Source: Okapia johnstoni (taxonomy: Eukaryota > Chordata > Mammalia > Artiodactyla > Giraffidae). Taken from it: a stretch of DNA of 64,000 bases. The notes below the pieces were generated by a model. The model did no database searches, was not told the origin of the DNA, and worked only from the letters and a program-made list of their open reading frames with translations. Position numbers and translations under genes: made by a program. This document shows, piece by piece, positions 53,325-64,000 of this stretch (position 1 is the stretch's first letter; every line of letters starts with the position of its first letter). Where the stretch lies: assembly GCA_024291935.2 (NCBI GenBank), contig CM044309.1, positions 37,376,501-37,440,500 of the forward strand, given 5' to 3'.

Positions 53325-55860
53325 GGGCTGCCAAAGTAGCTAGTACTGGAGGAGAAAAATCCTACTGAGGAGGGAACTGCAAAAATGAAACATTATTTGG
53401 CAATAAAAAGGAATAAAGCATTCACATGATACACACCATGCATGTTGTAACTCATCTTGTAACTACTAAGATAATGTTTAATAAAATTTCAACAAGAAAC
53501 TAGAAAAAGAGAAAAAAAATAAAAGATACTGGAATAATCCTAAAGTAATAAATAAAGGAGAAACAATAAAGGGCAAAATGACAATAGGAGGAAAAGAAAA
53601 TAAGAAAAAAAAGATTTTTAAATCACTGTTAGTACATACATGAAATGTAAAATTGAACAGACATAAATAATACCTGAAGTGCCAAAGACTGTCAGACTGA
53701 ATAAAAAAGCAAAATCCAAATATATGTTGTTGATAAGAAACATATGTTAAATATGAGGGCAAACAAAGATTTAAGAAGAATATTAAGCATAAAAACCCTA
53801 ACAGAAAAAAGCTAGGACAGCTATCTTAACTGTAGAAAAAAGTGGACTTTAAGGCAAAGTTATTACAAGATACAATGATAAGCATTTGATTTTAAGAAAG
53901 ATAAATTCAATGGAATGAGTAATTCTAAATTTCTATATATCTACCACAGTCACAAAATTCATAGAACAGAAATTTATACAACAAAAATAGGATTAGACTA
54001 ATCAACAATCCTATTTAGACAGTTAAAAACACTTGTCTCAGTAATTGAGAACGAACAGCAGAAAAAAAGATAGTGAGATTAAAGATGACTTGAGAAACAC
54101 AAATAATCAGTTTTAACTAATTATCATATATCAAACACTATATACAACAGTGACAGATTACTTATTCTTTTTAAGCATGCAAAACACATTTATCTGGTTT
54201 GATATAGTAAGTGAATGTGTATCAAACTGATAAATGAGAAAAACGGGATTAAAATATTTTAATAATCAAAGAAAGTAATAAAAGAAATAATAGAACAAAA
54301 ATATGAAATAAATATAAAACAAAAAGATGCAAAAGGATCTGGTAATTTCATAAAATTATATAGTAATTATATAAAATGTAAATTGGATAAATGATTCAGT
54401 GCTCACAAGTAGGAGTATTTACTGCTTTTAATATGTCAGTTCTATCTTAACTATGTTAAAGAATCTATACAACCCCCCATAGAAATTATATGTGCAGACC
54501 AACAAATTGCTCTATTATTCATACAGAAAAGCAAAGGACCAAGCATAGCTAATACAATATTGAAAAGCCATCAGTAAAGGAAGACTATGATACCTGGTGT
54601 AAACAATTAATATAAACTATAGTTACAGCAGTTAAGATAGTATTGTACTGATGCAAGAATAGACAAAAAGACAAAGAAATCAACATACACAATGCGAAAC
54701 AGATATATTCATATAGTGCCATCTGCAAAACACCTGTGAAGGACTTATTTTCTATAGATGGTGTTGGTTCTCTGGGATCTCTATATGGGAAAAACACATA
54801 ATCCATACATGATATTATGAACAAAGATCAATCACAGATTGATTGTAGACTTCTATGTAGAAAGCAAAACAATGACCCTTCTAGAAAAAAATGGCAAATA
54901 TCTCCATAATCTTGAACTGTGAAAAACATAGTAAATAATACACAAGAGCTTAATAATTTGAACTTTGTTAAAAGTAAAATTAAAATTTCTCCTTTTAAAA
55001 ACACCATGAAGAGATAGAAAGACAAGCCATGCTATGGAAGAATATATTTGTGCTACACATGTTGAAAAAGACACTCAGAACACATACAGAACTTGAACAA
55101 ACCAATAAAAAGACAGAAAAACAAGTAAAAAAAAATAGTCAAAAGATTTGAATGTATATTTCTCAAAAGAATGCTAAAATAATTAGGTTTCTGAAAGATG
55201 CAAATTAAAATTACAGTGAAATAGAATATATAACTGCCAGACTGGCTAAAATGAAAAAGATGGAAAACAGTAAATGTTGACAAAGATACAGAGCAACTGT
55301 TTTGCTGATGGAATGTAAATTAGTACAACGTTAGAAAACTTTATTTTTTATTAATGCCAAATGTATGTCTACATTATGATTTAACAATTTCTTTTTTAGA
55401 CATATACCCAATAGAAATGGGTACACAACTCCCAAAATATATGCACAAGAATGTTAGTAGTGGCAAAGGTTGTAATAACTGAAAACTGATAGTCACTTTA
55501 ACAATGAAGAACTTTTCACCAAAAGGACTAAAAAGTGGTTATACATTTTCGAGTATATCCATACAATTGAATATAATGAAATGCAAAACAGCAAATTATG
55601 GTTACATGCAACAACAGGGGTGGATTTTGCAATCAATGCTTGAGAGAAATAAGCTAGACACAAAATAGTATGTTTTACATGACACCATTTGTGTGAGGCT
55701 GAAAAACAACAAATATAACCCATGACGATAGAGATCAATACAGCGGTTGTCTTCTAAAGATGGGTGGTTATGACTGAATGGAGACACAATAGAACCTTCC
55801 GAGGAGCTGGAAATTTTCTGTCTTAAACTGAGTGATTGTCACACAAGTGTGCTGAACATA
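53325..55860 (+). mobile_element. Ancient L1M fragments (sense), decayed
   Basis: 53380-53480 resembles a 3' UTR piece ('attatttggcaataaaaagg'). From about 53660 ORF2-like text follows ('agtggactttaaggcaaagt', 'ccaagcatagctaatacaat') and then a 3' UTR-like region ('gactggctaaaatgaaaaag', 'atacaattgaatataatga'). The order implies at least two separate L1 pieces. All frames are broken. Confidence 0.6.
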
Positions 55861-55886
55861 AGTATTCACTGAGCCTTTCCCCTGAA

Positions 55887-55928
55887 GCGCTCTCTCTCTC
55901 TCTTTCTCCCTCTCTCTCTTTCTCTCTG
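55887..55928. repeat. (TC)n simple repeat
   Basis: CT-rich run with TTTC and CCC interruptions. Confidence 0.93.
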
Positions 55929-55934
55929 TATTTA

Positions 55935-56084
55935 CTGTCTCTTAATTCCTCACTGTGACCATTTCACTACATGCTGCAACCAGCTTTACCCCTCACCACT
56001 CCACTGAATCCGCCATACTAGTTATGTCCATCAATCACAACCCTTTGCCAAATTCAATGAAGATTTTTATTTTTGTGCTTTTCC
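55935..56084 (+). repeat. Possible L2 ORF2 remnant (weak)
   Basis: 'cccctcaccactccactgaa' and 'tgccaaattcaatgaag' resemble part of the L2 reverse transcriptase region in sense. Short and diverged; interrupted by the L1 tail at 56085. Confidence 0.3.
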
Positions 56085-56420
56085 ATTTTTTAATTTATCT
56101 TTAATTGGAGAATAATGCTTTACAATGTTGTGTTGATTTCTGTTGTACAATAACGTGGATCAGTCATAAGTATACATACATCCCTTCCCTCGTGAACCTC
56201 CTTCCCACTCTACTCCCCATCCTACCTCTCTAGGTCATCACAGAGCACTGGACTGAGCTGCTTGTGTTATACAGCAACTTCCCTCTTAGCTATCTCTTTT
56301 ACACATGGTAATGTATATGTTTCAATGCTATTCTGTCAGTTCATCACATCCTCTCCTTCCTTCAGTGTGCCCACAATTCCATTCTCTACATCGGTGTCTC
56401 TATTCCTGTCCTGAACGGAT
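56085..56420 (-). mobile_element. Ruminant L1 3' end (antisense)
   Basis: 'taattggagaataatgcttt', 'caatgttgtgttgatttctg', 'gaacctccttcccactctac', 'gtatatgtttcaatgctatt' form the reverse complement of a ruminant L1 3' UTR of an older subfamily than 7901-8040. Confidence 0.78.
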
Positions 56421-56849
56421 ATTTTTAAATTCCAGTATTCCTGTGCTTCTTTGCTGCTGCATTTCATATCATTTATTGTCCTTCTGTCCCTCACTATTTC
56501 TCATTCACCAAACTACCAGTCTCTGCTGTCTCCGTGCCCTTCCATGTTCTTTCAAAGAGTTGACTATGGTTTCCAGTAGCACAGAGGTTGCCTTGGTACA
56601 TATGATTTTAAAATGCCTGCTCTGGGCAGATGGATTAGAAGAAAGCATTTGCTCTGAACAAATGAATTAGCAAGAGGACCTCTACTGGATTCAGCCAGTT
56701 GTGCTGCAGGGAAGATGGCCTTTCTGATGAATAGACAGCCACATTTCAGCCTAATTTTCCCCCTTCCTTGGCTAGGAGCCCTTATGTAGAACTTCATCTG
56801 GATAACTCTTCCTTGTGATAGCTTTCCTTGAATAAGTTTGTTAAAATCC
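56421..56849. other. Unassigned sequence
   Basis: Mixed composition, no repeat or exon signature that I can support. Confidence 0.35.
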
Positions 56850-57335
56850 TACTCGTTTTGTGTCTCAGTTCAGGTGTGGACTTCTCTAGGATACATCCCC
56901 AGCCTTAAGCAGCCTGGCACAGGCATCTGCTGGCTCTTTGTGTCCTGCCATCCTCCAGTAGAGCAGTGAACACATTACAGTTATCTCCATGTCTGACTCC
57001 AAGGGCAGACTCTCAGGGTAGAAAATGTATCTTTCCAAATTTGTAAATTTAGTAGCATACACATAATGGGCTTCTCAAGGAGCGCTAGTGGAAAAGAACC
57101 TGCCTGCCAATGCAGGAAATATCAGATTCAGGTTCGATCCCTGGGTCAGGAAGATCCCTTGGGGGAAAGCACGGCAATCCACCCCAGTATTCTTGGCTGG
57201 AGAATCCCACTGGACAGAGGAAACTGGTAGGCTAGAGTCCACAGGGTCACAAAAGTTTGGACACAACTGAAGAGCATGCATATATAATATGGCCTATACA
57301 AAAAAACCCAGTAAATATGTGCTGAATAAATGAGT
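56850..57335 (+). repeat. L2 LINE 3' end, split by a Bov-tA
   Basis: 'ccttaagcagcctggcacag', 'gtctgactccaagggcagac' left of the SINE and 'cccagtaaatatgtgctgaa' with 'taaatgagtgaat' right of it follow the L2 3' end. Confidence 0.6.
57068..57280 (+). mobile_element. Bov-tA SINE (sense)
   Basis: 'gggcttctcaaggagcgcta' head, B box 'ggttcgatccctgggtcagg', 'caccccagtattcttggctg', tail 'agtttggacacaactgaaga'. Loosely matching flanks 'agcatacacataat' and 'agcatgcatatataat'. Confidence 0.9.
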
Positions 57336-57472
57336 GAATAAACCCAGTAGCAAATGGAGTCAAAATAATAGTATCAACAAGAAATATGTGGTAACTGAAA
57401 TGACACATTCAGAGCCACATTTGGAAAACTGAAAAGTTCAGAGGTTTTGAAAGTTAATGGATTTACACAGAA

Positions 57473-57700
57473 TGTGTGCTATGCTGTGCTGTCATTTCAG
57501 TTGTGTCTGACTCTTTTTTTACCCCATGGACAGAGGAGCCTGCCAGACTCCTCTGACCATGGGATTCTCCAGGCGAATACTGGAGTGGGTTGCTATGCCC
57601 TCCTCCAAGGGAGCTTCCTGACCCAGGGATCAAACCCACATCTCTTAATCTCTTGCATTGGCGGGTGGGTCTTTACCACTAGCGCCACCTGGAAAGCCCT
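57473..57700 (-). mobile_element. Bov-tA SINE (antisense), with poly-T insertion
   Basis: 'gttgtgtctgactctttttt', 'ctctgaccatgggattctcc', 'ggttgctatgccctcctcca', 'cttgcattggcgggtgggtc', terminal 'gcgccacctggaaagccc'. The central block contains a partly inverted 'gacagaggagcctgccagac' variant. Confidence 0.9.
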
Positions 57701-57857
57701 TACATAGAATAAAAAAGTTAATTTTAGTCCTTTTAAACCTAAGACCTCTATAAATCATGTGTATTTATTCAGTGTATATGTGTATAGTCTTCTCATAAAT
57801 AGTTATATTTTAAAAACTAAATAATGTTGAGTTCCATTTATCTGTATTTGTCTTAGG

Positions 57858-58190
57858 CTGAGTCCCTTGGACTGCAAGTAGATCAAATCAGTCAGTCTTA
57901 AAGGAAATCAACCCTGAATATTCATTGGAAGGACCAGTGCTGAAGCTGAAGTTCCAATACTTGGGCCACCTGATGCAAAAATCCAAGTCATTGGAAAAGA
58001 CCCTGATGCTGGGAAAGATTGAGGGAAGAGGAAAAGGGGGTAACAGAGGATGAGATGGTTGGTAGGCATAACTGACTCAATGGACATAAGTTTGAGCAAA
58101 CTCCAGGAGATAGTGAAGGGCAGGGAAGCCTGTTATGCTGCACTCCATCAGATCACTAAGAGTTAGACACGACTTAGTGACTGAACAACA
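57858..58190 (+). mobile_element. BovB 3' end (sense)
   Basis: 'gtcccttggactgcaagtag', 'ttcattggaaggaccagtgc', 'tgatgctgggaaagattgag', terminal 'gacacgacttagtgactgaa'. 5'-truncated, frame broken. Confidence 0.92.
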
Positions 58191-60711
58191 AAACTGACAA
58201 TTTAAAGAACTTGTTGGGTGTATCAAAGTAAGGCAGTATAAGCATCTGTCTTCAGATACAGCAGCAACAAAACATCATATAAAATTTACTAACCCACCCC
58301 CAAGCATTCCTATCTAAAGTTCCAAACTACACACAGTGACATAGAAATATATAATGTCATAGAAAGTGAGATTTTGAAGATATTTTGTAATATTTCAAGA
58401 ATCTGCATTTTGATTTCATTTCTGCAGTGATTACTATGAATAAATTCATCTTTAGAATTTTGAAAACATCAAATAATTAGGGGAAATAATTTTATAAGAG
58501 CCATTTGTTATCTAAGACAATGTGCCAGACACTGTGGGTGATATACAAAAATAAATAAGTTATTAAAGCATTTTCCATTTTCAGTGGGGGAGAGACAAAT
58601 AGCTAGACCAATGATTTGAGATGCAGACATTACTTAGTTTGCCCTCTGTGACATTCCCTACCAGCAGTGGAAGTCTGGCAGACTGTACCACTACCAGATT
58701 TTAAGAAGTATAAAAAATTATTTTTTAAAAGAAGATGACCATTTAACTATCATTTTTTGGGGAAAAACCTAGTAATTGGATGCTTTTATTGGATGCTTGA
58801 ATTCTTGGTAAAAAGAGTTCTGAAGAAAGACTTATTAGTAATAGAGTTTTTCCATTAATGACATTCTCGTATCTAGCTCTTTTCCCCCAGTATAGATCAA
58901 ACAAAGAAACTTACTTTTTGAATCATTATTGCAGTTCACACTCCTAAGTTCATACATCATGTGATATCTCGGGGGGAATTCAGCTCTCAGTATCACTGCT
59001 GTGGCTCTTAACTTATATTGGCTCTTCCATTTGTACTTATGCTGGGACATGTGCGTGACATCTTTTCAGTGTGAGATAATTATTTCGCTCTCACTGCCTC
59101 TTATTCTACTTCTACTTTTACCTCTCAGGTTCAGAATTCTTAGCCTTCTTGAGCAGATGAACTACAGCAATTTCTCCTCCTCTGAAAGTTCTACATTTTG
59201 AGGTGCACTCAGCCACAGAATTGCAATGGGACACAGATGTGAAAGTTGAGGCTGTAGAGGGGTTTGCGACTTCTCCTTGTCCGTCCTGCTGTCTCAGGAA
59301 AACAACCCATGTGTCCGCTCACAAAATTCAATCTTTCTTCTCTCACTAGAAGTGCAATTTACTAAAAATATATGCTTTCTTTTTAACTCTGGATGAACGG
59401 AAAGAGAAAGAAATAAGAAGAAAGTAGGAGCTAAAACACCCATTTTTGTCAACTTATATAAAGAAAATTAAGTTTTAGGAAGAGATTTTCCTTGGGAGAG
59501 AAACAAGAAGATGTTTATTAGGCTGCTTTGTGTTGTCTGCCATTTAAAAAATGATGTCATTATGATTGTATTTAAGTAGCTGACCAGGAAAATAAATTAA
59601 GAGTCATAATTAGGTTGCTTTCAAGTTTCTCTGAAACAATGAGAGTGTTAGTAATTTGAAGTTTAGGAAAGAAGTGAGATTCCCAGTTGAAATAATGACA
59701 TTTTGCTTAAATTATTTTTTTAACTTCTATCCTGTTTTGGTCTTGTTTTGTTTGTAGTGTATCATTTAAGGTTTTAGTTGAAGAATAGACATAACACTAT
59801 TTGCAAGTGATAATAAGGACCTAAACACATACTACTGAAAAACTGAGGGATAGACGCGAAGATAGTATAAAAACAGAACAATGGTTTAAAGGAATTAATT
59901 GCATGAATAAAGAAAGAATGGTTGTTGTCTTGTCTGAGAACTGGAAACAGGGAAGAGGAACAGTTTTGAAGGAAAGACATGTAGACCTTGACAGTTCTCC
60001 AGATCTCCCAAAAGAAACATTTCATAATGTTGCCTAAACACTAGTCAGAGAATTAGGCAGTGAGACACATCTAGAGATAGAGTTTTAATAGTCTTTGGCG
60101 CAAAAGTGAAAGTTGAAATAGTGGCAACTGTTTGAATTTGCCAAACTAAAATGTGTAAGGGGAGAGAATATAGTGCAGGCAAAAATGAGAGGGCAAATTA
60201 AAGAAAAGATCAGAGTTAGAAAGACAATACAGAGATTCCAGGTTTGTAGAAGGCAAGTGAGAGGAGTAATTGAAAGGAAAAGTTTCAACCTTGTTAATTT
60301 ATGCTGATAGAAATTCAGAAAATTAGACAATAGGGGATAGATTGAGGAGGAATCATGGTATAGGAAGTGTTAGCATGAGGAAAAGCAAAAATTCTTGAAG
60401 ACTGATGGGAAAAAATTGGGTAGATTTCATATACACGACAGACAAAGGAGGTAATTGTTGAAGGACTCCAGAGAATATCCTGGTATCACTAACACAAATA
60501 TAAGGCCTTGTCCTGAAAAGAAGTGTTTTTTTTGTTGTTGTTGTTTGTTTGTTTTGGTTTTACTTTGATGTTGGAAGAAAAAGAGCAAAACTAATGGTGG
60601 CTATCTACAAGGAGAATTTGTGTAATAGGGGAAGACTTGAGGTTAATTCTCACCCAGATTTTCAGTTCATTAGGAGTTGAAGGTAACTGTTCAAAGATAT
60701 GTGATATAGTA
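58191..60711. other. Mostly unassigned; 60060-60480 purine-rich
   Basis: 2.5 kb free of ruminant repeats apart from an L2 trace (listed at 58495). 60060-60480 is GA-rich and may be an old repeat of unknown family. A TTG/GTT run lies near 60533-60556. No gene supported. Confidence 0.4.
58495..58620 (-). repeat. L2 LINE fragment (antisense)
   Basis: 'aatgtgccagacactgtggg', 'atatacaaaaataaataagt' and 'gtgggggagagacaaatagc' follow the reverse complement of L2. Confidence 0.65.
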
Positions 60712-61247
60712 TGTAGCCCTTCAGTATCTCTCAATAGGGGATTGGTTCCATGACACCCTGAAGATACTGTAATACAAAGATAATCAAGTCTCTTATGTGT
60801 TGATACAATGTGTAATATTTACATATAACCTGCACAATCCTCTCATATACTTTAAATCATTTCTAGAGTACTTGTAATACTTTGTGCTTGCTGTTGTGCT
60901 CAGTCATGTCCGACTCTCTGCGATCCCATGGTCCATAGCTTGTCAGGCTCCTCTGTCCACGAAATTCCAGGCAAGAATACTGCGGTGGGTTGTCGGTTCC
61001 CACCCCAGGGGATCTTCTGTCTCTTGCATTGCAAGGCAGATTCTGTACCCCTGTGCCACCTGGGAAGCCCTGTAATATCTAACACAATGTAAATGCTATG
61101 TAAATATTGCGTTCACAGTAAAATAAGTTTTGTTTTTTGGAACTTTCTGAAAAGTTTTTGTTCGTTTTTTTTTTTCCTGAATATTTTTGATCCAAGGTTG
61201 GTTGAATCCATGGATGAGGAGCCCGTGTATACAGGGCCCCGATTGTA
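60712..61247 (-). mobile_element. Tigger-type (MER2-like) element, split by a Bov-tA
   Basis: 'taggggattggttccatgac', 'ttacatataacctgcacaat', 'aatgtaaatgctatgtaaat', 'ccaaggttggttgaatccat' and terminal 'gattgta' are the reverse complement of the element at 33149-33458, with both ends preserved. Confidence 0.78.
60881..61070 (-). mobile_element. Bov-tA SINE (antisense) inside the Tigger
   Basis: 'gctcagtcatgtccgactct', 'gcgatcccatggtccatagc', 'aggcaagaatactgcggtgg', 'gtgccacctgggaagccc'. The B-box portion is deleted ('ggggatcttctgtctcttgc'). Flanks 'cttgtaatac' and 'cctgtaatat' suggest an imperfect target-site duplication. Confidence 0.9.
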
Positions 61248-62743
61248 TATGTTGAGGCAAGATGAATGGAACAGCTGATGTGCAAAATATGAGTAAAAGG
61301 ATATAGAATAGCTTTTAGAATCCAACTAAGATTGGTTAGCATGAATTTAAACTGTAACCATTTTAAAAGCTTTGTGATTTTTTTTTTTCCCAGAAATACT
61401 TACAACCCCAGAGTCAGGGCTTTTTTTTTTTTTTTTTTTGCATTTGAGTCCACCCAACATTAGCAGAAAACTTCAAAATCTGGCAGAAAAACAAATGGAG
61501 TATGGAATCATGTGAGGCAAGGATAAGGAATGCTAACCTGTGTTAATGAATAGAGTCAATAGCTTAAAAATCATAACAAAGCACATTCAAGGGAAATGCA
61601 TATTTAAGAAAATTAAGTTTCAAATCAACATTCAATTTTTCAAATATTTGTGGGTAACAGAAATTACAAAAATGTATGTTTATAACACATTTCTGACAAA
61701 ATTTTTAGTAAAACCTGAATGCTAAAAAGCTAACTTAGGAATGTATTGGAAATTCCTTGAAAAACAAGATAAAAAGTAAAGGTGCTGGGGGAATGCTTAT
61801 ACAGCTTCCAACATTGTCCCATAAGTAAAAGAGAATGGAAAGAATGCCATGAATGTAAATGAGGTTTACATTAATCCTGCCAAAAATCGAAGTACTCTGA
61901 ACTCTCCCCAAAGTTGCTCTCAGAAGTGCTTGAAAGAAAATGAGGAGAGATAGCATACAAAGTAAGAGCAGATGCTAGAGCCAGACTGGAACAACAAACA
62001 ACAAAAAAGAAACCACCTTCGGATGACACATTGCTACTCGAGGGAGCAGAACTTGCAACTTCAACAGGAGGGACACTAAGCCGTTTAGATAGAATAAGAA
62101 AAACAGGAAGCAGGTGCAATAGCAGAAGTTCTCAGTCTTTCAAATGAAAGCCTCCCAACCCCTGTTTCTATTTGATCAAGTAGACAGGAAGTGGCTCATC
62201 TATGAGAGAGATAAATAAAATATTTTCTAGTTTTCATCCAGAATAAGAATTTTTATTGGTATATGTAATGGAGGAAGATGGGGTGGAAAACTGAGGGTAT
62301 TTGCAAGGAAATAATTATTTTAAAAAGTTCATTACAATTTGAGTTAAAGAAAAGGAAAAAAAAATAAAGAATGAAGCACATTGAGAAATGGAGAGAGCAT
62401 AATGCGGTCAATGGATTCTGCATAGACATAAAAGATTTTCATGAAAGAAAAATTTGCAAAATAGGAAGGAAAGAAATTATGATTAAGAAGCAGAGTTTTG
62501 ACATGAACTGTTGACTTCATTTTTTAAAAATTAAATGCCAACATTTTTTTCTTAATAAATAATCCATAAAAGCAAGAACAACTCTGTTATATATTTGTTG
62601 GCTTTCCCACAAGCTGGCTTTAAATGGCCCTTCCTGTCACAGTGAGTGGGTGAAAGTTACTGATATGCTATGCAGACATGTTCCCATATCACCAAAGAAA
62701 TGGCTCACCAGTTATGAAATAGCAAGAGGATAATGAATGCCAT
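61248..62743. other. Unassigned sequence; poly-T at 61422-61440
   Basis: No ruminant repeat or gene recognised. Two T runs (61380-61390, 61422-61440) may mark antisense retroposon tails but no body follows that I can identify. Confidence 0.4.
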
Positions 62744-62753
62744 TGCTGTTGTT

Positions 62754-62887
62754 AGGAGAAGGAAATGGCAACCCACTCCAGTGTTCTTGCCTGGAGAACC
62801 CCAGGGACGGCGGAGCCTGGTGGGCTGCCGTCTATGGGGTCGCACAGAGTCGGACACGACTGAAGCGACTTAGCAGCAGCAGCAGCA
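62754..62887 (+). mobile_element. Bov-A2-type SINE, youngest-looking copy
   Basis: Runs from 'aggagaaggaaatggcaacc' through 'agggacggcggagcctggtg', 'gctgccgtctatggggtcgc' and 'agagtcggacacgactgaag' to an (AGC)n tail. Nearly all expected CpGs are intact. gctgttgtt occurs at 62745-62753 and 62888-62896 as a target-site duplication. Confidence 0.95.
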
Positions 62888-62896
62888 GCTGTTGTT

Positions 62897-63875
62897 TAAT
62901 GAATATATAAGCAAAGGTAATGTAAGGGAGAATCAAAGGACGTTATTTCAGGAGTCATGGGGAGAGGTGGAACTATTTGTACATTAATCTAACATTGAGA
63001 GTTTTTGACATTCCACATTTCATCATGACACAGAATCAAATTTTGATTATTTGAGTTAAGCTTTATGTCTTTATAGGGAACTCCCCTCTAGCACTTAGGA
63101 CTCATGTGTACCATGTGGTTATTTATGCTAATTTTTCATCTGTCATTATTCTATCTTTCTTACAGAAAGTTGATAGAACCAAACAGGTGGCCAGAAAACT
63201 GGAAGGGAAGTTGCAAAATTTAGGATTCTATAATGAAAGATTTTGAGCGAAGATTTAGAGTTTTCAATGACTGACGGAGAGTAGCAATAAGGAGGGAGAG
63301 AGGGTGCTCCATTTGAGATTATGGGCCTCAAAGGAGGTTTTACATGACAAATCTAGAGCCTTGAAGAAGGCCTAGGGGCTGGTGCATCTTCTGGAAATTA
63401 ACTCCTGAGTTGTAGTGAACAAGTTGCTCCCATTGAAAAAGGAGGTGAGAGGAGCAGTGACTTAAGAAACATGTTGCTTCAGTTAAATCATGGAGGTGGC
63501 AAAGATGAAGCTGAAAATAGGGAAAAGTTAATTGAGAACAGAAGATGTTTGTAGGAAGCTGAGGAGGTTGATGTTCAGACTAGATTTCAAGAAAAAAGGC
63601 AAAGAGAAGGCTTGCATTTCCAGTAGTGACCATGTAAAACTGGGATGGGAAGTATGGTAGGAGATCCCAGTAGTTTCTGACATCAAAGTGGGTGAGTGCT
63701 TCTAATGCAAGGCTCTATGCTCTAGCAGTTTACAGGGCAGTGGCTCCCCAAATCACTCTAGAAAAAAAAAATCACTTTTCTAGATGCCTCTAAAAGGCAC
63801 CTGGCATCAGAATTTTCTCCTATTTATCAACACTGAAGAATTAGTTACTCTTCTGCTCCCATGGGATTTGGTGGT
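62897..63875. other. Unassigned; 63160-63720 purine-rich
   Basis: GA-rich text with small repeats such as 'ggaggtgagaggagcagtga'. It may be an old repeat, family unknown. No frame above 61 codons. Confidence 0.35.
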
Positions 63876-64000
63876 TTTCTATATATATTTTAATATATTT
63901 TCATATTTTATATATTTTTATTTTTAATAAATTTTATATAACAAATATATAATATATATTTTATATAAGTATATAGAATATATATCTTATATATATTTGT
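63876..64000. repeat. AT-rich low-complexity tract, runs off the window
   Basis: TATA/ATAT-rich sequence continuing to the window edge. Confidence 0.9.

Overview
This window is AT-rich, repeat-dense, non-coding nuclear DNA from a ruminant (Pecora: cattle, sheep, goat or a relative). The host call rests on many tRNA-Glu-derived Bov-tA and Bov-A2 SINEs, nine fragments of the RTE-type LINE BovB, CHR-type SINEs, and ruminant or cetartiodactyl L1 3' ends. Older mammalian layers are also present: L1M, L2, MIR, MLT1 and MLT2 LTRs, and Tigger and hAT DNA transposons. I found no convincing host protein-coding exon and no functional RNA gene. Nearly all long open frames are BovB or L1 remnants, antisense shadows, or chance. 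Repeat family names come from sequence recognition, not from a library search, so edges are approximate (often within 5-20 bp).

Layout. 1-2162: complete-looking 5' UTR of a ruminant L1 on the minus strand, its body lying left of the window. 2.2-8 kb: ancient L1 pieces, two short L1 3' ends, and Bov-tA and CHR copies. 8.2-11.2 kb: an LTR-like block and four Bov-tA copies. 11.3-15.1 kb: a decayed antisense L1 holding an MLT2 LTR and a 43-bp SINE fragment. 15-19 kb: mostly unassigned, with MIR, an AT-rich tract and a CHR SINE. 19-26.3 kb: BovB, hAT-like, Bov-tA and L1 fragments. 26.6-27.5 kb: ancient L1 5' UTR/ORF1 split by a younger L1 tail. 29.8-31.3 kb: MLT2 LTR holding two opposed BovB insertions. 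33.1-35.8 kb: Tigger-type element, then an MLT1-like provirus remnant carrying a nested LTR. 37.25-38.26 kb: longest BovB piece, with a broken reverse transcriptase. 38.3-42.9 kb: longest stretch without recognised ruminant repeats. 43-45.1 kb: Tigger1 split by BovB, then a Bov-tA split by BovB. 45.5-52.3 kb: SINEs, an L1 tail and an MLT1, including an unusual composite SINE. 53.3-57.3 kb: L1M, L1 tail and L2. 57.5-64 kb: Bov-tA, BovB, a Tigger split by a SINE, and the youngest-looking SINE (Bov-A2 at 62.75 kb).

The most notable signal is a pair of inverted, nearly identical 83-84 bp segments (47828-47910 and 52250-52333), each joined to the 5' end of a different Bov-tA. At the first site the segment is also preceded by a second, truncated SINE head, as expected from template switching. 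Other good leads are two Bov-tA copies whose centre is a TA-expanded perfect hairpin, a SINE 5' fragment lying at an L1 deletion junction, and several nested insertions whose target-site duplications can be read directly.
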